The notes beneath the pieces are model-generated. The model was not told where the DNA came from and made no database searches. It saw only the letters and a program-made list of their open reading frames with translations. Of a stretch of 64,000 nt of DNA, positions 33,997 to 42,619 are shown in pieces (positions within the stretch are counted from its first letter, which is position 1; every line of letters begins with the position of its first letter). Source of the stretch: Bacillota bacterium (lineage in GTDB: Bacteria; Bacillota; UBA4882; UBA8346); assembly GCA_023426245.1 (NCBI GenBank), contig JAFABB010000008.1:1-64000 (forward strand). The letters run 5' to 3'. A program made the position numbers and the translations under genes.

Positions 33997-34843
33997 CGAC
34001 TTTAACATCCTTTGTTACAAAATAGCGTTTGCGATTCCACCACTGGCCTAAATTGATCAATAAAAGTAATAAAAAAGACAACAACAACATTAACACCGCA
34101 ATAGCAGTAGCACCGCTATATTCGAATTGTTCCAATTTGGTGATGATCAACAAGGGGACAATTTCGGTACGCATCGGCATATTACCGGAGATAAAAACCA
34201 CCGAACCATATTCTCCCAAGGCACGGGAAAAAGCTAATGTAAAACCTGTAAGCCAGCTGGGGATGATTGCCGGAAAAATAATCCGGAAGAAGGTTTGGCC
34301 GCGACTGGCCCCCAGGCTCGCAGCAGCCTCTTCGACTTCCTTTTCAAAGTCTTGTAAAACCGGTTGTACAGTCCTTACGACAAAAGGCAAGCCGATAAAA
34401 GTCAAAGCGATAACAACCCCTAGAGGTGCAAAGGCAGCTTTAATACCGAGCGGTTCCAAAAAGCGGCCAACCCAACCATTGCTGGTATAAATGGACGTAA
34501 GGGCAATTCCGGCCACTGCGGTCGGCATTGCAAAAGGTAAATCAATCAGGGAATCCATAAATTTTTTTCCGGGAAAACTGTAACGGGTAAGTACCCAGGC
34601 AATAATTAATCCAAAGATACTATTGATGAACGCTGCGATCAAAGAAGCGCCTATACTCAAACGAAAAGCCGCCAATATCCGGGGAGTTGTCACAATCCCC
34701 CAAAGCTGTTCCCAGCTTAGGGCGGTTGTTTTCAAAAACAATACCACTAAGGGGATGATTAATACAAAACTCATATAAAAAATCGTGTACCCTAAGGTTA
34801 AGCCAAACCCCGGCAAAAATTTGTGATGTTTATAATTGGCCAT
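33986..34843 (-). CDS. cysT: Sulfate ABC transporter permease CysT (CysU)
   Basis: 285 residues, about six membrane spans, with EVEEAAASLGASRGQTFFRIIFP (EAA loop) and RALGEYGSVVFISGN, typical of CysT. ATG at 34843 after GAGG. First gene of the long sulfur operon. The matching binding protein is not here but at 43629-44642. Confidence 0.93.
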   Translation of the reverse strand: MANYKHHKFLPGFGLTLGYTIFYMSFVLIIPLVVLFLKTTALSWEQLWGIVTTPRILAAFRLSIGASLIAAFINSIFGLIIAWVLTRYSFPGKKFMDSLIDLPFAMPTAVAGIALTSIYTSNGWVGRFLEPLGIKAAFAPLGVVIALTFIGLPFVVRTVQPVLQDFEKEVEEAAASLGASRGQTFFRIIFPAIIPSWLTGFTLAFSRALGEYGSVVFISGNMPMRTEIVPLLIITKLEQFEYSGATAIAVLMLLLSFLLLLLINLGQWWNRKRYFVTKDVKVDGN

Positions 34844-34887
34844 TTCAAAACCTCGACGGTTTATTAATTTAAATCTTTATTACTATA

Positions 34888-34948
34888 ATTCCTACTAATT
34901 GAATGGGATTAATGTCATAATATTACTATATATAAAATTTGGTGTCAA
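34888..34948 (-). promoter_or_regulatory. Promoter and candidate sulfur operator of the cysT operon
   Basis: Minus-strand TTGACA (34948-34943), 17 bases, TAATAT (34925-34920). About 24 bases further on is AGTAGGAAT (34896-34888), within the imperfect inverted repeat TAATCCC...GGAATTA. The AGTAGGAAT motif recurs after the ridA promoter (43387-43379) and, as TATAGGAAT, after the sulfate-binding-protein promoter (44747-44739). CymR-type repression would fit but is unproven. Confidence 0.65.
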
Positions 34949-34969
34949 TATTTCATTCAAAAACTTAAC

Positions 34970-35009
34970 AATTAAAAATATCCTGCACAAATCAATTCAG
35001 GCAGGATAT
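34970..35009 (-). terminator. Terminator at the end of the organosulfur operon
   Basis: Minus-strand ATATCCTGC/GCAGGATAT, a 9-bp stem with a 14-base loop, followed by TTTTTAATT. It lies 160 bases past the ssuB-like stop and before the cysT promoter. Confidence 0.75.
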
Positions 35010-35168
35010 TAAAGGCAATCCAAACTTCCAGTATATTGTAAAGTTATTCAATAAAACTAAACAATACCGATATGAATACAATCATATCAATACCGAAAAA
35101 TCTTCCCCCATACTTTTGTTCCGATTGTTATATTTACTAGATTGTTACAAAAACCAACTGATTCCATT

Positions 35169-35948
35169 CTAAATCGTATAACTAAAATATTTCTCCGCCT
35201 GCAAGTTAAACTCTTCCAATAATTCTTCCTTCATCTTTAGAAATTCATAACTTGCCCGGTCCCGCGGACGGGCTAGCGGCACAGGAATGATTTTCTTGAC
35301 ACATCCGGGGCGGCTTGACATCACAACAATCTTGGTGCTTAAATATATGGCTTCCTCAATATCATGGGTCACCATGATCATCGTAATTTTCTCTTTTTCC
35401 CAAATTTTTTCAAGTTCTTGTTGCATATACATTCTAGTCATCGCATCCAGCGCTCCCAAAGGTTCATCAAGGGCAAGGAGTTCCGGACAATTAACAAGGG
35501 ACCTGGCAATCGCGGCACGTTGCGCCATCCCGCCAGAAAGTTGATAGGGATAACTTTTTTCAAACCCCTTCAGTCCCACAAGGTCGATATATTCTTGAAT
35601 AATCTTCTGTTGCTCTTTTTTATTAATCTTTGGATCCAGTCCGAAACCAACGTTTTCCAAAACTTTCAACCACGGAAGAAGCCGATGATCCTGGAAAACA
35701 ATCCCTCTGTTTAAACTGGGACCATCAATCCGCTCTCCGTTGAACAGGATATTCCCTTCATAGGTACTATCCAATCCAACAACAAGCCTTAAGAGGGTCG
35801 TTTTTCCGCAGCCGCTGGTTCCGACGATGCTCACAAATTCGCCTGGCTTAATTTCGAGGTTGATGTCTTTCAAAATGGATATCATTTTCCCGTCAACGTC
35901 AAATGTCTTGTTAAGATTTTCGATCACCAATCTTTTACTTGAATTCAT
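35169..35948 (-). CDS. ABC transporter ATP-binding protein, nitrate/sulfonate/taurine (SsuB/TauB) type
   Basis: 259 residues. Walker A GTSGCGKTTLLRLV, signature LSGGMAQRAAIARSL, Walker B LLALDEPLGALD, VTHDIEEA. The tail is typical of SsuB-type proteins. ATG at 35948 follows GAAGGGG; an upstream ATG at 35981 would overlap the permease gene by 28 bases. Last gene of the operon; works with the two permeases before it. Confidence 0.92.
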   Translation of the reverse strand: MNSSKRLVIENLNKTFDVDGKMISILKDINLEIKPGEFVSIVGTSGCGKTTLLRLVVGLDSTYEGNILFNGERIDGPSLNRGIVFQDHRLLPWLKVLENVGFGLDPKINKKEQQKIIQEYIDLVGLKGFEKSYPYQLSGGMAQRAAIARSLVNCPELLALDEPLGALDAMTRMYMQQELEKIWEKEKITMIMVTHDIEEAIYLSTKIVVMSSRPGCVKKIIPVPLARPRDRASYEFLKMKEELLEEFNLQAEKYFSYTI

Positions 35949-35953
35949 TTGTT

Positions 35954-36721
35954 TTACCCCTTCAATGCTGTTTGTTTCCATTGCAATAAGTAATCTTCAA
36001 TGAAGGCCAGCATTTGATTCATCACAAAACCGACCCCACCGATGGCCAAAACTCCCATTATGACAATTTCTATATGAAAAAACTCCCTGGCATCGCTCAT
36101 CATATTTCCGATACCGCCAGTGGATACTCCAAACAATTCGGATGCCACCACTAACATCCAGGATATGCTCAAACTGAATCTGATTCCTGTAAATACAGTC
36201 GGCAATGCTGCCGGCAAAATAATTTTATAAAAAAGCTTCAGTCTTTTAAAAGCAAATACTTGACCAACCTCTATAAATTCCACACGGACTCCTTTGATAC
36301 CCTGAAATGTGTTGAGAACCACCGGATAAAAGGCGCCCACTGCTATAAAAACGACCTGGGATGTTTCACCAAAACCAAACCAGATAATGAATAAAGGAAT
36401 CCATCCAACCACGGGAACATTCCGGATAGCATGAAAAAACGGAGCCACGATCTTTTCAGTCGTTTTGAAAAGACCCATCCATGTCCCCAAAATAAACCCG
36501 CTTGACGCGCCAATTAAGAAACCTTTGATAACCCGTTGGAAACTGATGAGCAAGTTCTGGAACAGGAAACCATTTGCCAAAGATGTCTCAATCGTTTCTA
36601 AAACCTTTTCAGGGCTTGAGATGATAAGGGTTTTTCGCGATGTAATATACCATGTCAAAAAAAGCAATAGAGGTAAAAAAAGACCAACCAAAGCGTTTAG
36701 AATCCAAAGACTTTTTTTCAT
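35954..36721 (-). CDS. ABC transporter permease, SsuC/TauC type (1)
   Basis: 255 residues, about six membrane spans; RLKLFYKIILPAALPTVFTGIRFSLS is the EAA-like loop of NitT/TauT permeases. ATG at 36721 with GAGG. Paralogous to the next permease, with which it could form a heterodimer. Confidence 0.9.
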   Translation of the reverse strand: MKKSLWILNALVGLFLPLLLFLTWYITSRKTLIISSPEKVLETIETSLANGFLFQNLLISFQRVIKGFLIGASSGFILGTWMGLFKTTEKIVAPFFHAIRNVPVVGWIPLFIIWFGFGETSQVVFIAVGAFYPVVLNTFQGIKGVRVEFIEVGQVFAFKRLKLFYKIILPAALPTVFTGIRFSLSISWMLVVASELFGVSTGGIGNMMSDAREFFHIEIVIMGVLAIGGVGFVMNQMLAFIEDYLLQWKQTALKG

Positions 36722-36740
36722 GAAAGATCCTCTTTTTTTG

Positions 36741-37517
36741 TTAACCGGTAATAAATGTTTTACGCCATCGGAGAATGTATCTCTCGAGCTTTCCTATGAA
36801 AAGACTCATTAAAAAACCAATTATACCGATGACAACAACTCCGGCAAATACAATTTCATACTTAAACATACTGCGTGAATTGGACATCAAAAACCCAATA
36901 CCCGAACTTGAAGCTATCAGTTCGGCACCAACAACAGACATCCAGGACATACTTACACTTGTCCGAAGACCGATAAATATGGACGGCATAGCCGCAGGAA
37001 TGACCACCCGGAGAAAGAGTCTCGCTTGACTGTATTCAAAAACTTTGGCAACCTCCAAGTACTCGCAGGAGACATTCCTGATTCCTTCATATGTATTAAG
37101 CACCATCGGATAAAAAGCGCTTAATCCGATAAAGATAACTTTAAATTCCTCGTCAATGCCGAAAAGTAAGATTAAAAAAGGCATCCATCCAAACATTGGA
37201 ACTTGGCGAAACCCGTGAAATAGCGGTCCCACGAAACGATCAATGATTCGCGATGATCCCATAGCCGTTCCTAGTAATACTCCCGCGACAACTCCCCAGG
37301 AAAGCCCCAATAAAATCCGCATCAGACTTATCCTTACATTCTCAATGAGCGAGCCATCGGCCACCAAATCCCGCAAACTTTGAAACACTTCTTCCGGGGG
37401 GACCAAAAGCTGCCTGGGAGCCATCTCAAAGTAAGTAGTCGCTTTCCAAATGATCAGCACCAAAAAAGGAACAATCAATCCCAATAAGAAATTCTTGCAT
37501 TTTTCAGTTGACACCAT
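36741..37517 (-). CDS. ABC transporter permease, SsuC/TauC type (2)
   Basis: 258 residues, about six membrane spans, with RLFLRVVIPAAMPSIFIGLRTSVS as the coupling loop. Start ATG at 37517 (TTG at 37520 also possible) after GAGGAG. Similar to the preceding permease in length and pattern, so the transporter has a duplicated, probably heteromeric, channel. Confidence 0.9.
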   Translation of the reverse strand: MVSTEKCKNFLLGLIVPFLVLIIWKATTYFEMAPRQLLVPPEEVFQSLRDLVADGSLIENVRISLMRILLGLSWGVVAGVLLGTAMGSSRIIDRFVGPLFHGFRQVPMFGWMPFLILLFGIDEEFKVIFIGLSAFYPMVLNTYEGIRNVSCEYLEVAKVFEYSQARLFLRVVIPAAMPSIFIGLRTSVSMSWMSVVGAELIASSSGIGFLMSNSRSMFKYEIVFAGVVVIGIIGFLMSLFIGKLERYILRWRKTFITG

Positions 37518-37551
37518 CAATTGTTTTCTCCTCAGTAAATGAAACGGCTGG

Positions 37552-38625
37552 CTATTTTAAAGCCTGCTCAAGAAATTTGGGGTCCACCCAATCACTAAGG
37601 CTGAAATCCTTCTCGATATACCCATTTTCAAGTAAAAACTGTTTTTCTATTTCAACGCCGGCCAAACTCTTTGCGGATAAATTCGGGATATAGTCATATT
37701 TCTGCAAATCGTCAAAAATCGATTCGGCAGAACCTTCGGTTGTCACCTCGGCTAAAATCTGAGCTGCTTCTGTAGGATTCTTTTTGATCCAATGTCCGGC
37801 TTTTATTGAAGCTTTGAGCCATGCCACCACGATCTCCGGATGATTTTCGGCAAGTTCCGTACTTACGGTAATCGTGGTTGGAGTATTAGCGACATGGAGT
37901 GTCCAATCAGGATAACGCCCTAAGTCTTCAATGGCGGTAACCAGGCCTTGGGATTCAAACAGTCTGGAACGGCCATGGTTGGCATATACTGCGTCAACTT
38001 TGTTTTCTAACAAAGCTTTACCTTCATTCCAAGGAACCGATTTTAATTTGCCGTTACCCCAAAACTCGGTCGGAGATTCCGCCGAATTCAAAACCGACCA
38101 GGAAGGATCACCGGTCTTTGCTTCAAATTCGGGAATATCCACCCACTGAATATCACGGTGATCGATTCCAGCCAGCTCAAGCGCTAAGATTAACCCCCGG
38201 TACGCAGTTGCTCTTGCAAAATCCACCCGATCCCCGGTTAGCCTTTTCGTTATACCAATACGTTTCCCTTTAAGATCACGGACCGAGCGGATTCCGGAAC
38301 CTGCTTTGACAACAATCTCTCCTCCAGTCCCAACAAAGGTAAGTCCGATCAACTTATTGACCGGCCCTTGAGAGCGTGCCCAAATGGGTGGAATATTTCC
38401 GCCATCCCGAAACAGATCGGTACGGCTATGCGTAAAATGCGGCAACCATTCTTTTTTGGGAAGCGCCCTTAAGAACTTTGCCTTAGCGCCGACTTTGTTC
38501 AATTCTTCATCAACCCACCCTTTAGCAACGGCCACATGGGATGCCACTTGTACCGGGCAAATAGTGTAAAATATCTGTATGGGTTCTTTTTTGGACCGTT
38601 GAAACACAGGTGTATTTTTATCCAT
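37552..38625 (-). CDS. Cytoplasmic DszB-like (sulfinate desulfinase-like) protein
   Basis: 357 residues with the SsuA/NMT1 periplasmic-binding-protein fold but no signal peptide (MDKNTPVFQRSKKEPIQIFY). From memory of DszB, the 2'-hydroxybiphenyl-2-sulfinate desulfinase of Rhodococcus, the match is specific: Cys in CPV (C23 here, C27 in DszB), His in HFT (H63, H60) and Arg in RxGGxIPP (R73, R70), the three catalytic residues with identical His-Arg spacing; then DLKGKRIGIT and the C-terminal QFLLENGY...WVDPKFLEQAL, which mirrors DszB's end. It would release sulfite from an organic sulfinate. The start ATG at 38625 follows AGGGAGG. The alternative is an unusual cytoplasmic solute-binding protein; the separate secreted binding protein at 41509 argues against that. 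Confidence 0.75.
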   Translation of the reverse strand: MDKNTPVFQRSKKEPIQIFYTICPVQVASHVAVAKGWVDEELNKVGAKAKFLRALPKKEWLPHFTHSRTDLFRDGGNIPPIWARSQGPVNKLIGLTFVGTGGEIVVKAGSGIRSVRDLKGKRIGITKRLTGDRVDFARATAYRGLILALELAGIDHRDIQWVDIPEFEAKTGDPSWSVLNSAESPTEFWGNGKLKSVPWNEGKALLENKVDAVYANHGRSRLFESQGLVTAIEDLGRYPDWTLHVANTPTTITVSTELAENHPEIVVAWLKASIKAGHWIKKNPTEAAQILAEVTTEGSAESIFDDLQKYDYIPNLSAKSLAGVEIEKQFLLENGYIEKDFSLSDWVDPKFLEQALK

Positions 38626-38689
38626 TAATAATTCCTCCCTAGAACTCGGTTGAATTAACGCCATTACTCTACCATGTGCTATGTGCTAT

Positions 38690-39946
38690 TTAATCAATTC
38701 TTTCCAAATCACTATCCCCATGATTGCCGCAATGCTTGTAATCATCATTGACGGCACTTAGTCCGTATGCTTTTCGAATGTCATGAAGCCCTTTCACCAG
38801 ACGGACGTAATACTCCAAGGATGGCTGTTTTTGCCCGGCTAATGCAGAACTCTGATGGGGTCGCCAGACTACGCTTAGAAAAATAACGCCATGCTTAGCA
38901 AAGAATTCGCAGGCCTGGAAGTTAGACTCCAGAGCTTCATCAATCGTTTTAAATCCATAAGGCTGAGCCATTTCCACGCCACCGATGACTTGGGTATAAA
39001 CATTGCCCTTCCCGAACACTTCAACTGCATCCAGCGTCCGTTTGATCCACTCATCCCGGCCGGGCCATTTATTTTTTCCCGAACAAATCCAGCCAAAGAG
39101 TTCTTTATCCCACACTTCAATACAAGGGCAATAGGAAGTAAGTCCCGTTTCGTTGTATATTCTTTTCAGTTGTGATTTTGAGTAAGCCGGAGCCATGATC
39201 TGGCTCGAAAAACGACCCCGAAAATTCCGGCCAATGGCCTGCAAAATTTTAATATAGCGGTTTACTTCATTTTCAAATAATTCCTCACCGCTGTAGTCCA
39301 TACCCGCAGTCAAATAGATCTCCGAGATCCGGCCGGGTTCCTTAAGAGCCTCCCGCACCGTTTCATAAATATCTTCGGCATCGACTTCCTTGGTAAATGT
39401 TGCATCTGCTGCTGCCTGGCGCGCATGTTTGAGATCTGTAAAAAATGCGCAATATTTGCATTGATTCCCCGTTTCCCAAAGGTGACAAAACCGATAGGCG
39501 CAAATAATTAATCGTTGTGCCCGTGCACTGGCGATTGATTCCATAAGTACACCGTGACTGGTCTTTTGGCCATAATACCGGGGCCTTGGTGTAAAGTCGA
39601 TTTCATCGATGATTTTTTTTTCATCATCTAAAAGAACGAATTTACCGTCAACCTGGTCAATGATATAGGGTTCTTCATAATGTTCATCAAAAGATACGGG
39701 GGCTGTGGTACCGTCCCGTAACAGTATTGAGCCTGGAATTGATTTATCGGTTTTCCGGTTTTCTCCCGACTTATAAAAAATTTGCATCGGACCGAAACGA
39801 TAATCATCGTTTTGAACAGCATCCAGTGCCCCGCTTGTCAAACTGGCCCCCCGGCGGAGAAGATCAAGCTTTAAAATAATAAATCGAGGAATATCGGGAT
39901 ATTTTTCAACCAGTTCACCGAATTCCGAATTAACATATGTCGCCAT
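38690..39946 (-). CDS. Radical SAM protein with unusual cysteine spacing
   Basis: 418 residues. The cluster motif is C-HLWETGNQ-C-KY-C: the last part CxYC is canonical, but the first Cys is eight residues away rather than three (Cx8Cx2C); another Cys precedes by five. Downstream IYLTAGMDYSG is the GGE-like region and FSSQIMAPAY a SAM-contacting strand. The N-terminal 130 residues form an accessory domain without cysteines. Not an anaerobic sulfatase-maturating enzyme by motif. In an operon with a DszB-like protein, a split-barrel flavin-type protein and LUD protein, it may perform the C-S cleavage or rearrangement step; that is inference. ATG at 39946 with AGGAGA. A truncated relative of its N-terminus is at 40512-40646. 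Confidence 0.75.
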   Translation of the reverse strand: MATYVNSEFGELVEKYPDIPRFIILKLDLLRRGASLTSGALDAVQNDDYRFGPMQIFYKSGENRKTDKSIPGSILLRDGTTAPVSFDEHYEEPYIIDQVDGKFVLLDDEKKIIDEIDFTPRPRYYGQKTSHGVLMESIASARAQRLIICAYRFCHLWETGNQCKYCAFFTDLKHARQAAADATFTKEVDAEDIYETVREALKEPGRISEIYLTAGMDYSGEELFENEVNRYIKILQAIGRNFRGRFSSQIMAPAYSKSQLKRIYNETGLTSYCPCIEVWDKELFGWICSGKNKWPGRDEWIKRTLDAVEVFGKGNVYTQVIGGVEMAQPYGFKTIDEALESNFQACEFFAKHGVIFLSVVWRPHQSSALAGQKQPSLEYYVRLVKGLHDIRKAYGLSAVNDDYKHCGNHGDSDLERID

Positions 39947-39960
39947 ATTCTGTTCTCCTG

Positions 39961-40494
39961 CTAATCCAATGCCTTTGGATTGTTTTTTGGCACATCTGAA
40001 GGCAAATCATTTTTTATACTGGCCCGATCTAAATGCTGACCGAAATATGGATGAGCCGATTCCAGCTCATGCCGGAGAATCCCTGCGGAGGTATTGCTAA
40101 TCTTTTCAGGTTGGAGTATCCATACTGTCGAGATATCAGCGTCCTGACCACCAACGGACCTGGTCCGCAATAACATTTCCTGAAATAACTTTCCTGCGAT
40201 CAGACAAAGATAGGGCCTGGCTTGAATATTAAAACTTGTCCCACCTTGGGTGACATTTACCGATACCGGTTTATCAAACCAAATACTCTGGACCATATTT
40301 TTATTACTGGAAGACTTCTCCAGCTCTTCGCTAAAAATCAATGTTTTACTATCCAAGGTGGTCAATGTGTAATTAATGACGACATATGGGGAACCGTCGG
40401 CATTCAAGGTTCCAACTGCTTTTATGCTTTCCGGATCTTGCAGGATTTTAACCAGTTCTCCTGGTAGAATGGTCTTCTCAACATCATGAACCAT
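39961..40494 (-). CDS. Pyridoxamine 5'-phosphate oxidase-like (FMN split-barrel) protein
   Basis: 177 residues. IKAVGTLNADGSPYVVINY and KTLIFSEELEKSSSNKNM form the FMN-binding split-barrel pattern; VSVNVTQGG follows. Such proteins bind FMN, F420 or heme and act as flavin reductases or oxidases. ATG at 40494 with AAAGGA. It lies between the truncated radical SAM fragment and the full radical SAM gene; it might supply reduced flavin or act in the organosulfur pathway. Confidence 0.75.
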   Translation of the reverse strand: MVHDVEKTILPGELVKILQDPESIKAVGTLNADGSPYVVINYTLTTLDSKTLIFSEELEKSSSNKNMVQSIWFDKPVSVNVTQGGTSFNIQARPYLCLIAGKLFQEMLLRTRSVGGQDADISTVWILQPEKISNTSAGILRHELESAHPYFGQHLDRASIKNDLPSDVPKNNPKALD

Positions 40495-40511
40495 AATTGA
40501 ATCGATCCTTT

Positions 40512-40646
40512 CTAAATCAGCGTCAATGCACAGTTCATTAAATGGGCTCCGTGCCGCAATAAATCCGTCTTTATGATGATAAACCGCGGGATATCAGGAT
40601 ATCTTTCAATCAAGTTATCCCGCTCAAGTTCACCAATATTTCCCAT
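40512..40646 (-). pseudogene. Truncated duplicate of the radical SAM protein N-terminus (44 aa)
   Basis: ATG at 40646 to TAG at 40512. The peptide contains LIERYPDIPRFIIIKTDLL against LVEKYPDIPRFIILKLDLL of the radical SAM protein 0.7 kb downstream, then RHGAHLMNCAL against RRGASLTSGAL; similarity ends with the stop. It is either the decayed remnant of a duplicated gene or a retained small protein. The ribosome binding site is weak. It sits neatly between the LUD and split-barrel genes. Confidence 0.7.
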
Positions 40647-40665
40647 CGAGATCTTTTCTACCAAC

Positions 40666-41439
40666 TCATCTTACAGGCGGTATCCATACCAGTTTCTTAT
40701 ATTCATCGACAATCTTCTGAATTCGTTCCTTCGGCCAGGAATCATCCCAACCAAGGCCGAGGTCCGAATTGACAAAAATAATATGAACATTCGTATGTTT
40801 GGGTTTACCTTCAATGATTGTAAATACGTTGCAGGTGCGATCTTCACCTTGGCAATCGACGCATTGAGCCGTTTTGGCGCATCCCGTTTTAAATGGGCGT
40901 CCTCCCAGATCGGTGCTGCGGATTTTTACATGCTGCGGAGAGATTTGGTGACGAATTCGATCAAAAGCAGCATCTAAATCTTTGGTAATCTTATTGCGGC
41001 CGATAATCAACACCGAATGTTCGTGGCCATAAAACATTCCCGCCACCCGATTGCCGACTGCATCGACATTTACCAGTCTTCCATCAAGCGTTACTGCGTT
41101 AGTTCCGGTCAGGAAATATTTGCATTCAGAACTATAAGATAACTCGCTTAATTTATAGGTTTGCGTCCATTCCCTGCCCCGTACATGGGCATCATATATT
41201 GTTGTTCCGCGTGCTTCAAGAGCCTTTCCAATCCCTAATTGCGTCGCTGAAGTGGAGTCTCCGGTGCCGACTTTTGAATCCAAGGGAATCAATTCAAGAA
41301 CAATTCTCCGCGCGCTTTCCCCATCAGGAGCAAAATATGTATTGAAACGCCGGTGTTTAAATGCTTTTAAAACCGTTACAATATCTTGATCCTGAATGGC
41401 CGAATAATTTATGTCTTGTGAAAGTAAAGTACTCATCAT
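40666..41439 (-). CDS. LUD-domain (YkgG/LutC-like) protein
   Basis: 257 residues. KVGTGDSTSATQLGIGKALEARG and YFLTGTNAVTLDGRLVNVDAVGNRVAGMFYGHEHSVLIIGRNK are the LUD (DUF162) signature. A Cys group, GCAKTAQCVDCQGEDRTC (C-x5-C-x2-C-x6-C), follows near residue 195 and could bind a metal or Fe-S cluster. LUD proteins are known from lactate oxidation complexes, but stand-alone ones have unknown roles. ATG at 41439 after AAGGA. Confidence 0.85.
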   Translation of the reverse strand: MMSTLLSQDINYSAIQDQDIVTVLKAFKHRRFNTYFAPDGESARRIVLELIPLDSKVGTGDSTSATQLGIGKALEARGTTIYDAHVRGREWTQTYKLSELSYSSECKYFLTGTNAVTLDGRLVNVDAVGNRVAGMFYGHEHSVLIIGRNKITKDLDAAFDRIRHQISPQHVKIRSTDLGGRPFKTGCAKTAQCVDCQGEDRTCNVFTIIEGKPKHTNVHIIFVNSDLGLGWDDSWPKERIQKIVDEYKKLVWIPPVR

Positions 41440-41508
41440 CAATCATCCTTCCCGAATCCTATTATCTTGTTTTGTTTAACCTTGGTGATCATCCCCAAAA
41501 AAGTGCCC

Positions 41509-42588
41509 TTATTTCTTGTTTACGATCTTACCTTCCGCATCATACGAAGTCCAAAAACTATTAAGGCGAAGTTCTTTTAGGGCTGCTTCCAGGTAGGTTT
41601 TATCTACAAGTTCTTTCACATCAAATCCATCTTTGATTAGTTCCAGGTCTTTGGCTAATGTAATAGTATCTTTATAATGCCCAATCACAAAATCATCCAG
41701 CAGAGGGGAATTAGTTTCAACGAGTTTGGAACCTTCCGCATCCTCGCGAAGGTTCTCAATCGGGGTTCCAGTTTTAGAGCCAGCTAAGAAAAACGCTTCA
41801 CGGTTGTTTTCATTTGAACTCCACTGGGCGGCTTTAAGAAAAACTTTTACAAAACGCTTTGGGATTTGCGGATATGTTTTTGCAAAACTTTCCGTCACAA
41901 AAATACCGCTTTGGGATTTCCACTTGTCTGGAAATTGTTCTTTCGTGGAATAGATAATCTTGATCTTTCCGGAATTACGTGGCGCAAAAAGCTGTGTTCC
42001 GTAAAGTGCGCCATCAATATTATTGGAAGCTAAAGCGGCAACACCATCCGCCGGGCCCAGATTGTAGTATTTGAAGTCTTTTGACGTCAATCCCTTAAAT
42101 TGAGCAATCCGTTCAAACGCCAATTGAAAATTCGTAGCGTTTGCCGTCGCAAACTTCTTGCCCTTAAGGTCCTCAAATTTGGTAATTGACGAACCAGCCG
42201 GTACTGCAACATAAGAATTACCATTCCGGCTTAAACCGGAAATCAGTTTAATTTTTAGTCCGTTAGCCTTGGCGATGATGGCTCCTAATTCACTGGTTGC
42301 ACCAATATCGATTGAATTATTGGCAAAAGCCTCATTCAAAGCCGGGCTGACTCCTTTGAAGAAAATCCACTCAACCTTGATACCATCTTTTTTAAACTCA
42401 TCTTCTAAAAGTCCTTGCTGATGTACAATTCCAATTGTCTGGAGTGAATAGGGATTGCTGCTTCCGGCTGTGAAAGCACTGCCGATACGGATTACAACTG
42501 GTTTTTTATCTAAAGCAAAAATAAGAGTATTGCTTAATGTGGCAATTAATAAAACGACCATTATGATAATGCTTAACAGCTTCTTCAT
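41509..42588 (-). CDS. Sulfonate/nitrate-type solute-binding protein (SsuA-like)
   Basis: 359 residues. Signal peptide MKKLLSIIIMVVLLIATLSNT without a lipobox Cys, then VVIRIGSAF, GVSPALNEAFANNSIDIGATSE and SSITKFEDLKGKKFATA, the SsuA/NMT1 pattern. It would present substrate to the two permeases and ATPase at 35-37.5 kb in the same operon. ATG at 42588 with GGAGG. The ligand is probably a sulfonate or sulfinate. Confidence 0.88.
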   Translation of the reverse strand: MKKLLSIIIMVVLLIATLSNTLIFALDKKPVVIRIGSAFTAGSSNPYSLQTIGIVHQQGLLEDEFKKDGIKVEWIFFKGVSPALNEAFANNSIDIGATSELGAIIAKANGLKIKLISGLSRNGNSYVAVPAGSSITKFEDLKGKKFATANATNFQLAFERIAQFKGLTSKDFKYYNLGPADGVAALASNNIDGALYGTQLFAPRNSGKIKIIYSTKEQFPDKWKSQSGIFVTESFAKTYPQIPKRFVKVFLKAAQWSSNENNREAFFLAGSKTGTPIENLREDAEGSKLVETNSPLLDDFVIGHYKDTITLAKDLELIKDGFDVKELVDKTYLEAALKELRLNSFWTSYDAEGKIVNKK

Positions 42589-42619
42589 TTGTTTTTCCTC
42601 CAATTAAGATAGTATTAAT

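Noticed and set aside
38690..39946. Anaerobic sulfatase-maturating enzyme for the sulfatase at 60.8 kb
   Set aside because: Cysteine spacing and the missing SPASM-type cysteine cluster do not fit that family, and it is 21 kb away in a different operon.
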